The notes under the pieces: model-generated
Databases searched by the model: none
The model's input: only the letters and a program-made list of their open reading frames with translations
Told to the model about the DNA's origin: nothing
NCBI GenBank assembly: GCA_024220525.1
Contig: JAMYWO010000051.1
Location: 15,543 to 41,897, forward strand
Reading direction: 5' to 3'
DNA: 26,355 nucleotides
Origin: Cochliopodium minus
Taxonomy: Eukaryota > Discosea > Himatismenida > Cochliopodiidae
Made by a program: the position numbers and the translations under genes
Shown: piece after piece, positions 11,929 through 23,184 of the stretch
How positions within the stretch are numbered: position 1 is the stretch's first letter
How the letters are laid out: each line of letters opens with the position of its first letter

Positions 11929-13704
11929 ATGGATATTGAAACGAAAATGGAAAACAATGAATCGGAGAACAAACAACAATTATCTATCATCAAATTCTGC
12001 GTTGTGATATATCTTTCTGTATGGTAAAATCAAAAAAAATATAAAGAATAAATCTGATGATATAACGAATAATACCTTGTGAATGATTCATTTAATTTGA
12101 ATTGAATAAAGTGGAGGACCATTTGGAAGTGAACCGAGTAATAATCATAAATCACTTTAGAAAATATAAATTAATACTTTAAAATAATCACATCTTCTTC
12201 CCATTTCACAATCAAGTATTGAATGCTTATCCCCTTGTATCCATATTATTGTTTGCATTGACACCAATCTTTTGGGTGCTGCCAATATGTCTGATGACAT
12301 CTGAATTGACAATGACATTCACAACAAATGAAGGATTCTTCGGATGGATAAAGAAATCATTTGGGATGGGAGTTGCATTTGTTTGTTCAATGTAATTCAC
12401 AAAGATTCAAAAAAAAAAAAAATTTTTTTTTTTAAATTTATTCTCCTTATAAAAAAAGATTATATTCTACTTACTACACATTTTCTTTGATGGTCGTTGT
12501 CATAGCAAATTACATAGCGATTCTGGGTCCAAAATACCAGACTTTTTTTTATAGCAAAGGAATACCATTGATGTTGATCATTACTGCGGTTATTTTAAAC
12601 ATGTTAGGAATTTCCTTTGTTGCTACTATAAGTTCTATTATTACTCCTTTAACTTTAGTACCTTTTGTCATTATGTTTTTTTGGGTAATTAAAACAATTG
12701 AATAAAGCAATTTAAATTAAAAAAAATAAAAATAAAATTAAAAAATTAAAAATTTTAGAAATAAAAATAAAAAAAAATTAAAAATTGTTAAATTATTAAA
12801 AAAAAAAAATTAAATTCAATTTATTAATAATTACATAGGCAATAGCTGCTGGAAAAATGGATCCAAGTGATTGGATAAAACTTCCTCCACCTGGTTTCTT
12901 CGATGGTAAACAGGGTATTCTAAATTTGGCGGCAGCGCTGAATATAGTCATATGGGATGTAAAAAATATAAATGTTAAGAAAAAAAATCAAAAATTTTTC
13001 TATTCAAAATATTAGTACTCTGGATATGAAGCATTTTCTTCGATTATTGAACAACTAAGAGAACCAACTAAATTAAAAAGCGGATTCATGTTAACTACAT
13101 TGGTCAATCTTTTTTTAAATAATTTTAATTGTTTTTATTTTATTTATATTTAAAAAAATGTTTGAAAAATTTTTTATTTTTTTATTTAAAAATTTTTTTT
13201 AAAATGTTTAAAAAGGTCATCGCATTTTCATATTTATTGAGTATCATTTCTTTCATCAGTGTGAATAAAAATTGGACTGGTTGGGTTGTTGGTGATTTTG
13301 CAATTTTTTCAGGGGACCTCGCAGGACGTGTTTTTTTCTACATCATGCTGTTTAACGCTTTCATTGGGCAGTTAAACAAAATTTTTAATTTTTTTTTAAA
13401 TATTTGATTTATTTTTTCATTATTTTTTATTTTATTTTTTATTTTATTTTTTAATTTTTTTAATTTTTTTAATTTTTATTTAATTAATTTTTATTTAATT
13501 TTTATTTTATTTTTATTTTTATTTTTATTTTTATTTTTATTTTTATTTTTATTTTTATTTATTTTTATTTTATTTTTTAAATTTCAATGAATCAGATTTA
13601 TGGCTGTAGTTGCTTCAATGATTTCTAGAACTTACTTACTTGTGAATTTGGGAGGAAAATCTTTTTTAAATCTTCCTTTCTTAACGTGGAAACATCCCAG
13701 ACTT
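11929..13704 (+). CDS. APC-family amino-acid/polyamine transporter, C-terminus missing
   Basis: Eight exons join in phase: 11929-12023, 12112-12137, 12217-12391, 12459-12684, 12839-12958, 13016-13102, 13216-13370 and 13596-13704, about 331 residues. The first helix carries the substrate-binding signature GGPFGSE, shared with the LAT/PUT group of APC transporters (GGPFGIE in plant polyamine carriers). Other matching landmarks are LPICLMTSELTMTF in helix 2 and the IWDYSGYEAFSS stretch, like the NYWDS segment of that group. These import amino acids or polyamines across the plasma membrane or an inner membrane. The last exon ends LTWKHPRL at a GT; the intron then runs into simple repeats and the N at 13798. 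About 100-150 C-terminal residues are missing. Substrate cannot be told from sequence. Confidence 0.85.
13430..13575. repeat. T-rich (ATTTTT)n tract in transporter intron
   Basis: About 145 bases of ATTTTT/ATTTTTT units inside the intron between exons 7 and 8 of the APC transporter. Flanking splice sites and phases are intact. A second A-rich (AAAAAAT)n tract fills 13720-13797 and ends at the contig join. Confidence 0.75.
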
Positions 13705-13797
13705 GTAACAAAAAAAAAATTAAAAAATTAAAATAAAAAATAAAAAATAAAAAATAAAAAATAAAAAATAAAAAATAAAAAATAAAAAATAAAAAAT

Positions 13798-13798
13798 N
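13798..13798. other. Contig join (single N) between X and Y
   Basis: A lone N follows a run of AAAAAAT units in an intron of the plus-strand transporter. Directly after it the sequence is the minus-strand patatin exon 5. Neither gene is completed across the N, so the two sides are not true neighbours. Confidence 0.9.
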
Positions 13799-14701
13799 CA
13801 AAATCATTAACAGGTTTTTTCATCTTAGACAGCTTTAATTCAACAGGATCCAAAGCTAATTTTTAATTAATTAAATGTTGATAAAAATAAAAAAATAAAA
13901 TAAAAATAAAAAATAATAAAATAAAAATAAAAAAAAAAAATTAAAATTAAAATTAAAATAATTTTGTATTAAAAATTAAAAATATAAAATTAAAAAAATA
14001 AAAATAAAAATAAAAATAATAAAATAATAAAATAAAAATAAAAACAAAAATTAAAAATGTTAATAATTCAAAAATTATGAAAAATAATAAAAAAATTTAA
14101 AAATGATTAATAATAAAATAAATTTAACTATTCCAAAAAAAAAAATTTTTAACCAGCAGGAGGAATCATCTTTTTGTGTTTCTTCATCTTAGTTTTTCTT
14201 GACTAATAAGACTGATGTTAAGGTAGACTCTCCCATAAGAGAGCTCTTGTTCTTGTTATTATTTTAGACTTTATTCGGAAGAAAGTTTCCTACAAATTTT
14301 CCTGATTTCTTTACAATAATTTTTTTTTTTTTAATTAAAAGAACAATCAAGTTGATTTTTTTAAAAACCTTGATCGAAGACAAACCATGTCATATGTTAT
14401 AGACCCACATACCCAAGTACTCATCCACCAACAAATTTCTGTTCCAAATCTTAATTTATAATTAATTAAATAATTGAATTGAGAAGTATTAAATTTAAAT
14501 TTTTTTTTTAAAAATTCTTAAAATAAATATTTTATTCATTTTTTTTTTTAATTTTTTTACTTCAATTTCCAATGAGAAAGTGGAGCTCCATCCGAAGTAA
14601 AAGGTTTTTCCCAAATAGGATTCTTCTGAGTCTTTTGCTATGTTGGACATCTCCAGATGTGGCCCATTTTTGAGTTTGGCATAAGATGTTGGCCTGATCA
14701 T
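13799..14701. repeat. Degraded duplicate of 25390-26355
   Basis: The 903 bases match 25390-26355 (966 bases) in order and orientation from end to end. Nearly all differences are missing bases, mostly in A/T runs but also in exons: exon 4 of the patatin gene is 9 bases shorter here (14308-14154 against 25938-25775). This is the error pattern of an unpolished single-molecule read, so I read it as a second assembly of the same locus and not as a diverged paralog. Confidence 0.85.
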
Positions 14702-15041
14702 CAAAAGATGAAAAAAAAAATTTAATTATTTAATTATATCTCAAAAAATGGCGCAAAATATAGATCAAGATTGATTATAATCCAGAGATTAGTTTAATGA
14801 TGTGAGAGAAAATGAATTTAAAATTAATAATATTTTGAAGAATTATATATTTGTTAAATATCCTAAATTATCATTGTATTCAATTAAAACATTCAATTAT
14901 CAGTATACAAGTATAATTAATTATACGGCGAAAATTTTTTTTTAAAATTCACCTGTTCCATCTTGATATGATCAATTCCCTCGCTCCTATCAATTCTATT
15001 TTCACCAGATCACTCTTGTTGATATCTTCTTCCAACTTCAT
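13799..15041 (-). CDS. C2-patatin phospholipase, 5' exons (low-quality copy)
   Basis: This holds the start of the gene that continues at 24873-26347. Exon 1 is 15041-14953 (starts MKLEEDINKSDL, then LVKIELIGARELI, the first strand of a C2 domain). Exon 2 is 14693-14561, exon 3 about 14449-14370, exon 4 about 14308-14154 and exon 5 from 13855 to the N. Exon 1 exists only in this contig. The start is the first in-frame ATG after a stop-containing stretch; an upstream exon cannot be excluded. Exons 2-5 carry base losses relative to the better copy. In exon 2 an extra A and a missing G cancel in length but turn ENPIW into EESYL, destroying the conserved C2 NPxW. The reading-frame damage is most likely sequencing error. 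Confidence 0.75.
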
Positions 15042-15268
15042 CGCACTATATGCTTTCACATTAAACTTGTCGAGATGATATCTGTGGAATTGTCGTAGAA
15101 TATAAGTTTTTTTTTTGAATTTAAACATTTATATGTTTAAAAAAAGTGAGAAATCTTTTTAATTTTTTTTATTTTTAAATTTTCAATTCAGTTAAATCTT
15201 TTGTTCTCAAATTTTCTGAATTTCACTCTTCAACACTGAATCATTTAAATAATGTGACACTTGATCCT

Positions 15269-16273
15269 TTACTCATCAAAGGGATGAAGATCTAAAATTA
15301 CCAATGGATAATTGTTTATTGAAGAGTTTTGAGTTAAGCCCGAAAGCTGATTTGAATTAATTTCATTATCAAAAACATTTGTGATCTGTGAATTATCTGT
15401 AGAATCTTTTTTATCAAATTAAAAATGAAAATTTTTTTTTTGAAATATTTACAATTATATTTCTGAATGCATTCAACATGATTAGAGTAGTCATCTATGG
15501 CGATTTGAATGAAATCATCCCATTCGTGTTTGGAAGGTGATTCTTCAATATAATAATGAGATTGAATATTTGCGGAAATGTTTATTTAAATTAGATGAAT
15601 GGATATATTATACCTTTTAATTCAATATTTGATTGAATATCTGAAACTATTATTTTTATGAATGATTAAAGTATAGTTAAAAAATGGAAAATTTTTTTTT
15701 TTTTTTATTTTTTACTCAATTTGGGATTGGAGGATAGATCATTAAGATGGCAGTGCTGAGGTGAGTCGATATGTAAAAAAGATAGTTGATAGCTATCGAT
15801 ATGTTTGTTATTAGATGGTCCTGAAGTAGTGAAATTGATGAAATTTGATATCAATGAAATTGCAATTTGGTATACCTTTAATTTGTTTGATAAAAATCAT
15901 ATTTTGATTTTATTTTTCCATAATTTATGGGTAAGAATTTTGAATAAAGTTCAAATATAGATAAATTTTTATTTCCTTTATAACTTGAGATCAAAGATTT
16001 GATCTGGGATAGCTATCATAAAAATTTATCTCTCCAATAAAGAAAAATAAATTATAAAAAAAAAAAAAATAATATTTCTTACTATTTCCAATTCTTATCG
16101 TGGATCCACATGCTTGAAATGTAAATTTTGTTCAATTTTTGTTATTGATGGGTGATTAATCTCTTCAATATAGAAATGTTTTCAGCTATATGTTTCCAAC
16201 ATCTGGTTATAAATTGGGCTGGAATATTCATGGCAGCCCTTGAGTCAAGTACTGGATTTTGAATCTTCGAAGC
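15269..16273 (-). CDS. Spliced gene of unknown function, 5' part unresolved
   Basis: The 3' exons join cleanly in one frame: 15820 (or 15875) to 15716, 15646-15614, 15542-15453 and 15405-15269. They give stretches such as SPSKHEWDDFIQIAIDDYSN and end in LHPFDE-stop. Two further exons fit upstream by phase: 16273-16201 (NPVLDSRAAMNIPAQFITR) and 16112-16083 (CGSTIRIGN). Before these I could not build a consistent start; candidate coding at about 16434-16482 is open in two frames. There is no signal peptide or helix, and the 3' half is polar and Ser/Asn-rich, so a soluble regulatory protein is plausible. The NPVLDSRAAMNIP block faintly recalls the core of CudA-type DNA-binding proteins of amoebae; this is from memory and weak. 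Confidence 0.5.
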
Positions 16274-16861
16274 CTTGAAAAAATTAATAGTAAAATTTAA
16301 AGTATAAAATTATTTTATTAATTTACTTGGGCAAGTTACTATTCCAATCTAATTTGTCCCATGTCAATTTAAATAAACAATAGAACAATATATATTCTAT
16401 ATTTTCGATTATTATGAAGAAGAATAAATAATACATTTGTGCCATTCCAACAGGATGAAACTTGCTGCTTGAGTAATATTTAAACCTTCAAAAAAAAAAT
16501 ATATACTTTATTTTCTTTTGAGAATATTTTATTTTATATTTTATATTTTTTAAAATTCATGTACAAGTAAGAAAAAGTAAAGATTAAGAAATAACCCTTT
16601 TTAATATTTGACATCAAATTGAAAAATATCTTGGAATTCAAAGAATTATGATGGTTGATTGTATCGGAATAACAATAATTGACTTTATTCTTTCAATAGG
16701 ATTAGATTTCTTTCCATTTGAAGAATTAAAGTAGTATCTTTGAATGAAAAAGATTTTCCTTTCCATAAGTGTTTGATCTATTCATTTTCACATTTACTTA
16801 AAGAAAAGTGACTTAAAAATGTCAAAAATAATTGATTTCACATTGAAATCTAAACAATTCA
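16274..16861. other. Unresolved upstream region between divergent genes
   Basis: This stretch should contain the 5' exon(s) of the minus-strand gene ending at 15269 and the promoter shared with the plus-strand F-box-SPRY gene. Short open pieces exist on the minus strand, for example one starting ATG near 16614 (MSNIKK), but they do not splice onward without a stop. I cannot support a specific model. Confidence 0.4.
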
Positions 16862-16936
16862 GAATTTTTAAAAAAATAAAAAAAAATAAAAAAAAATAAA
16901 AAAAAATAAAAAAAAAATAAAAAAAAATAAAAAAAA
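16862..16936. repeat. (AAAAAAAT)n tract abutting the F-box gene start
   Basis: Units of A6-7TA repeat without interruption up to the ATG at 16937, so the tract is the 5' leader or core promoter of the F-box-SPRY gene. Open frames read through it on the minus strand are Phe-rich artefacts. Confidence 0.75.
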
Positions 16937-18580
16937 ATGGAATCTTTGCCCAAAATTTTGATACTTGAGATCTGCTTGTATCTCAATGATATAGACCTAT
17001 GCTCCTTTATTAGATCTTCCAAGAAAAATAATCAAATTTTACACGAGAAAAATCATTATTTCTTCAAGATGAAATGTCACTCATTGATCTACACAAGGAA
17101 TCTCAATATGGTGTTCAATCAGATCAACGAGGATATAACATGGAAGAAAAAATATATCCTGTCTAAATATCACCCCAATATCCTTGAGAACAAGAAATTG
17201 CTTATAGAAAACCCCATCAGAGAAACCCTCAATACATATGCTTCCATCCCTTTCATATCATGCAATCCCAAAATGATTGAGAGATGCACCAAGAAGGAGG
17301 TGGAGCTCATCTTGTTGAGGGGGATCGAATATTTCGAGATGAAGGTCATCTCTTTGAAGAAGATCATCGCCATAGGGATAGCCACCAAGAACATGCTCAA
17401 GGATAATTTTGTGGGATGGGATAAAAATACAATAGGTACATAAGGGGAAATTTTTTTTAATATGTCTGGATAACACGATGAAAAAAAATCATCTATATTG
17501 GAAATATATCTTAATATACAATTGATATTTACATACAGTATGGTGATTCTCATAATTATTTTTCCTTATTTTTATTAATATACAATTTTACATACCAAGT
17601 ATACCTATTTGATATATTTGAGAATTTTTATCGATTTTTACTGACAAATTTAATAATTTTAATCCAATTTTCAAATTAAATAAAATAAACTAAAAATTAA
17701 ATTCTTTCATTTTAAAAATTTTAGGTTATCATTGTAAGGAAACTATTTTTTTTTTTTCATTTTAATCCAATAAATATTAATTTTTCTCTTTTTTTGCTTA
17801 TATTTTTCTCTTTTAAAAATTTTTTTTTTTTTTTAAGTAATTTATGTCAAAAATAATATTTTAAAACTTTTTTTATTTTTCTTTTTTTTCCATTCATTAT
17901 TTTTTTTGGAAAATCTTTTTCTTAACAAACTAAAAAGCCGACGACGGAACAATAAGAGAAGAAGACGAGAGTACAGGCAACGTGATGGTTGAAGCTTACT
18001 ACGAAGGGGACACGGTGGGCTTGGGAATAGATTGGGACAGGAAGGCCAAGTTTGTCACCAAGAATGGTAAGATCCTCGACGTTCGCCAACAAAATTTGGC
18101 CATGCAAGTTTATTACGCTGTTGTTTCCATGCAGATTGGGGATGTTGCTCAAGGTACCCTACACTACACTTATTAATATTATTTTATCAATGTTATTTTA
18201 TATTATATTTTTTATTATTTTTAAATTTTTTATTTTAAAAAAATATTTTTTTATTTTTATTTATTTTTATTTTTATTTTTATTTTTTTGTTTATTTTTCA
18301 AAAAAGATAATGAATAATTATTAATCAAAATTTTTTAAAAGTGAATTTTGGGGAGACAAACTTTGTGTTTGATATTCAACAGTATGTGGAAAATCCTTAC
18401 CAGTTCTCTTCTTTCTCTTGGATCAAGAACACCAAGAAGCGTGCTAGAAACGATATTGGCATTCGTTTTATTAAGGCCCTCCATAAAAAGAGAAAGAAAG
18501 ATGATTCTGATGATGATTCTTCTTACAATTCTGAAAACGAATCTATTTATTCAGATAGTGAATCTGATCATGATTATTGA
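16937..18580 (+). CDS. F-box-SPRY protein
   Basis: Four exons, 16937-17435, 17725-17733, 17938-18153 and 18342-18580, join in phase to 320 residues. Residues 3-40 form an F-box (LPKILILEICLYLNDIDLCS), the module that binds Skp1 in SCF ubiquitin ligases. From about residue 125 a SPRY domain follows: RGIEYFEMKV, then VGWDKNTIGYHSDDG, DTVGLGIDWD and VNFGETNFVFDI. The GYHSDDG motif is assembled only after splicing, with a 9-base exon supplying GYH. The tail is basic, then acidic and Ser-rich (DDSDDDSS to the end). The likely role is a substrate adaptor: SPRY binds the target and the F-box brings the ligase; the target is unknown. It converges with the ankyrin gene, stops 110 bases apart. Confidence 0.88.
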
Positions 18581-18690
18581 TTTTTTTTAATAAATTTTTA
18601 ATTGATTTTTAATTAATAAATGTTTTTAATTGCAGTCTAAAGAATGGTTATTATAAAATCTTTTGTGTTTAAAAAAAAATTTTTCTTATT

Positions 18691-20412
18691 TTATTTGTCA
18701 AGTTGTGAAAGCTTTTCTTCCAATTCTCTGATTCTCTTTTCTTTTTCATCCAACAACTTTTTATTTTCTAACAAAAGTTGATCCATTTGTTGGTTTTGGA
18801 GGTCAAGTTCTTCAATCTTTCTTTTTTTGTTTTTTAATTTTTCTTCCAATCCTTCAATCTTATTTTCCTTTTCTTCATTCAAAACTTTGATTTTCTTTTT
18901 GGTTTGTTGTTCGATATCCTCAATTTGTCTGTTTTTAATCTTTATGGTTTCATTCACCAATCTATTTTTCCTGTCAATAATTGAAGAAGGAAAAAGAGAA
19001 AAAACAACATAGAAATTGATTATTTCAAACAGAACAAATTTGGGAAACTTGAAGGAGAAAAGTTTTGAGAATTTCCACTTGAAAATGATCAAAATGAGAA
19101 GAATGATCTTTTGAATCTCATTTGAAAAATATTTGTGGTCATTTGGTTTCCACAAAATTCTATTTTTGATGTTTTCAAAAATAAATTTGCTTTCTTTGTT
19201 TTTTTTTGTGAGAATTCTTTCAATCGTTTTGCTTTTTTCGTTTTCTGACCCCAAATCAAATCCATGACAAAGAGAAATGATGATGAGTGATTTGGCCACT
19301 TCAATCTCACAATTTTTTTCTTTGAAGTGAGAATGTAGAAAAGTATCGTCTTTTTCATTTTTGTGATTCACATTAACTTTAGATTCAATCAAGTATTTGA
19401 TTTCTTCAAATTTGAAACCGCTTCTAGAATTTATTTTTTTGTGTAAAAGAGAATTTCCGTCATCATCAACTCCATTGATATAAAATCTGGATCTTTCAGC
19501 TAAATATTTCAATACTTCAAAATTTTTGTTCTCACAACTCAAACCAAGAGAAAATAGATATTCACCATTAGAAGTATCACACTTTGCCTCCTCAATCAAA
19601 TATTTCACAACCTCAACATTTTCATTGCTAGAACAAGCCAAGTTCAAACAATAATAACCATCGTTATTTGAAAGATTAACATCACATTTCATTTCTTCAA
19701 TCAGATATTTGATCATTTGTAGATTGTTGATTTCACAGACTGATTGAAAGAGATTGGATTTAAAATCTTCTATAATTTCCTCTTCAAACTTTACCTTTTC
19801 ATGCAAATATTTAATGATTCTCAAATTTTCGTCATCGTATATAGAAGCATAGACGAGAATTGAATCCCCATTAGAGTTACAGGCATTCACGTTACAGTTC
19901 GCTTCTTCAATCAAATATTTTATAATTTCAATTTTCCCGCCATTACATGCATTATGAAGAATAGTCTCTCCGAGTTTATCTTTTACATTAACGTCACATC
20001 TAAACTTTTCAATTAAAAATCTAATTATTTCGATATTTTCATTGTATTTGCATGCAAAGTGAATCAGTGTTTCTCTGTCTCCTTTTTGTAGATTATCTTC
20101 TGCTTTTTCCACAAGATATTTTATGATTTCAATGTTTTTGTTTAATGCAATACAAATATCAAATGGGGTATACGTATCCTTATTTTTATTTTTTTTGAAA
20201 AGATCATATCCATGATTTTCAATCTTTTCTTTCAAAACTTGCAGATCATCAATATTAATCAAATCCAAATCTCCTTCTTTCAAATTCTCTTTTATTTAAA
20301 TTAAATATAATTTTATAAAATATATTTGGTAAATTATTTTATATTTGTTGAAATAAAGATATGAATCACCTTTATAATTGAATTTATTCATTTTTCTTTT
20401 TTTTTTATTCAT
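18691..20412 (-). CDS. Ankyrin-repeat protein with C-terminal coiled coil
   Basis: Two exons, 20412-20370 and 20288-18691, give 546 residues. The start MNKKKRKMNKFNYK lies in the short first exon; without it the long exon has no ATG at its 5' end (it opens ENLKEGD). About ten ankyrin units fill residues 40-350, with typical cores such as GETILHNACNGGKIEIIKYL. A middle segment follows (WKPNDHKYFS, then FPKFVLFEI), of a W-x-P-x-x-H type that I have seen in protist repeat proteins but cannot name with certainty. The last 90 or so residues are a Lys/Glu-rich coiled coil (EEKENKIEGLEEKLKNKKRK), predicted to dimerise. No signal peptide. Probably a cytosolic scaffold; partner unknown. Confidence 0.87.
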
Positions 20413-20607
20413 GTATTACCCACAAAAAGATAAAAATAATATAAATTATTCTTTCTTGCCAGTGAAGAAAATAATTTTAATGGGAATTTATCTCATGTTG
20501 AATTACTTTCAAATGCAATTAAAAAGGATCCATCAACAAAATATTAAGATCTTCAAATAGAGATGTGAAATAAATATTTGTACAAACAAACCCAGTGGAG
20601 GTGGAGG

Positions 20608-22830
20608 TCAATCAAACTCCATCTCTGTATTGGTTCTTTCCATTTTGTTGGATGCATATTCAGATTTGGAATGGGTGGAATAGTTAGAGTTGCTCGATAT
20701 GGATCTATTCTTTTTAGGAGGGCTGGGCTTGAAGATAAAGAAAGCTAATTAAAAAAATTTAAAAAAAATTAAAAATAAAAATTAGAAAAATGAATTAAAT
20801 CTTTTGTTTCACCTGTACAACCTGCTAGTGATTCTCCTGCTCCAGCAAAACAAAGAACTACGATTGAGACAACAGGATCGGCTTTGTAGTCTCCAGAAGC
20901 TAGAGACCATAACACCATTGAAAATAAAGAAGAAAGACCATGAAAGATGATAACAATACCTAAAAGAAAACAAAAATAATTTTTTTTTAAAAAAATATTT
21001 GAATTTATTAAAGGTAAAATTAAAATTAATTTAATTAATACCTAAATAAAAATACTTCTTGGCTCTTTTTGAACGATTTTCAGTTTGCAGTCTGGATAAA
21101 GCGCCAAACTTTATAACCAATATAATTCCGCAAATGTTGAAAAAAATGGTGAGGATGCCCGAAATGATGGCGTTCATCAAATTTATCTTCATTTTGTCCG
21201 GCTGATAGGAAATGCATAGGCCTATAAAGGTGATATTTGCTGCAATGATAAATACAATAAAAACAAACATAAAAATGATTGGGATCCTTTAAAGAAATAA
21301 ATTTTGAGTTATGTAAAGAATAGCGAAAAAAAAAATGTAAAAACTTTAAAAGATGAATATTATGATTTAAAAATAAATAAATATTGATTATATTAATATA
21401 TAAAAGATTATCTAAATGAAAAAAAATAAATTATTTTTAAAAAAATAAAGAAAATTTTGGTTTACCAAAACAATTTGAGAAAAGTGATTTTTTTCAACAA
21501 TAAAAAAAGATGAATGCACACGCTCGAAAATCCTAGCGAAACTAGCATGAATGACAAATAAACCAGCTCGTAATAAACAGGAAACACTGTTATTCTGTTC
21601 CAATACAAAAATGGGTCAGCCCAACAACATAGTCTTTTTAAAAAATAAAATTAAGTTTAAATCTAAAAAAATTAGAACAATTAAATCAAAAATGACTATT
21701 TGCAGTGATCACTGCACGAGGAGAATATAGTTTTTTGGAGAAAATTCGTGAAATTTAAAAAAATTCTTGTGTATCTAATTTTTATTTATGTTTTTAAATG
21801 AATTTACATTAACACTTGCCCACATATGAAAAATAAATAGATCAAATTGGCAAAATTGAGTTTCTTTTCAACTACAATGAACTCCACAAATCTCTTTGTA
21901 CACAAAATAATCCCCAGCAAAAGTGCAGACAAAAAAAAAATTTGAAGAAAAATGATGCCTCCTTTGTTTATCTTGTCGAGTGGGTTGACAGAGCTGGTCA
22001 AATTCACTATTGCTATGTTAGTTGAGGAGAAAAAATACTTTTGTGCAAATTCCTTTTTTTATAATTGATTATTTTTAAATTTTTTTTATTCAAATATTTG
22101 CGCCATTTTCTCAAATAACGATATAAATTGGAATTGGGACAAATGATAGAATATAGAATTTGAAATACCTGCTCAATGAATACTGATGGGATTGTTATGT
22201 TGTATTTTCCATGATTATCACTTTTCACTCTCGAAAAAAACCAAGAAAAAGTTGTTACCATTATCACACCTCTTGCTCCTGCATTCTGAGCCAACATGAT
22301 ATGACTATAATAAAATAATTGAATTTAATTTTTGCATATTTGAGATCTATATTGTTAGGAATATATGGTTATATTTATTTTCGAACTTTTATTTTTTTTT
22401 TTATTTTACTCCTCTATTGAACATCCTCCAAATATTATCAACGTTGCTATATTATTTTTTAACTTTTTATAATTGTGTTATTATCAGCTCTTTTCATTCT
22501 GTAAAAAAAATTTATACAAAAGGCAAAATGTTCTCATTGATCTTTGTGCAAGTCTGCAAATCTTTTAATGTGGTTCCGATTGGTATTACAGGTCCTAAGG
22601 AATATTGATTGGAAATTATTTAAAATTTGAAATTGATCGAAAAATAAATTTTTAACTGTAATATACGAGAAAGATCTTGAATTATAAAATATCCTACCTA
22701 CAACTGGGTTGTATCTTTTTATGGAATTAAAATAGGGTGTTTCGACATTTATTTGGGAAGTCCCGTTGAAAATGGTGAGTGAAAGATTGACCGAAAATAA
22801 AGAAGTGAAAAACAAAATCACCATGAACAT
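20608..22830 (-). CDS. PA-domain seven-helix receptor gene A, complete
   Basis: Nine exons, 22830-22698, 22594-22518, 22462-22410, 22304-22169, 22052-21808, 21633-21466, 21286-21042, 20959-20813 and 20744-20608, sum to a 446-residue protein ending in TGA. A signal peptide (MFMVILFFTSLFSV) leads into a PA domain (IATLIIFGGCS, AQNAGARGVIMV, ITIPSVFIEQ) in the lumen or outside. Seven hydrophobic helices follow, starting at GGIIFLQIFFLSALLLGIIL. The tail is basic and Ser-rich (KPSPPKKNRSISSNS), suited to phosphorylation. The VFPVYYELVYLS segment matches the LPYYIYLRS segment of the large receptor, so the two probably share a TOM1/THH1-like helix bundle. It is a likely receptor; ligand and coupling are unknown. 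A paralog, gene B, lies directly upstream. Confidence 0.9.
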
Positions 22831-23184
22831 CTTTAGATTTTATTTTAAATTGATTTAAGAAAGGAGACATTTTTTTAATTTGACTAATATGGATTTCAAC
22901 CTAAATCCAAAATATTTTTTATTTCTCTGATGACAAATCTATGAAATTGTTATAAGGTTAACTATCGTTTAAAAACTTTTGTTTTTTTAAAATTCATTTT
23001 CAAAGATTCTGATTGAAACACTTCTCTTTTTATGATGATGGATTATCCGGAAAGAAACTAATTATATAAACTAAAACAATAGGCAAACTCAATGAGTCTT
23101 ATAATTGTGAACAATGTATGTATTTTATAAAACAAGAAAAGTTCAATATACATTTAAAGTTTAATCGAAAAAAAGAACAATTTT
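22831..23184. other. Intergenic between the tandem PA-receptor genes
   Basis: 354 bases between the stop of gene B (23185) and the start of gene A (22830), both minus strand. It contains A/T-rich DNA with no open frame I can support, and should hold the promoter of gene A and the 3' end of gene B. Confidence 0.6.

Noticed and set aside
13625-13807. Open frame rich in Phe/Leu on the minus strand across the N
   Set aside because: It is the reverse of the (AAAAAAT)n tract in a transporter intron and crosses the contig join; not a gene.
13799-14701. A true tandem duplicate or pseudogene of the patatin gene
   Set aside because: Differences are almost only small losses, mostly in homopolymers, with few substitutions; a pseudogene should show substitutions too. 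Contig-end overlap explains it better.
16822-17022. Phe/Tyr-rich minus-strand open frame
   Set aside because: It translates the A-rich repeat and the antisense of the F-box exon.
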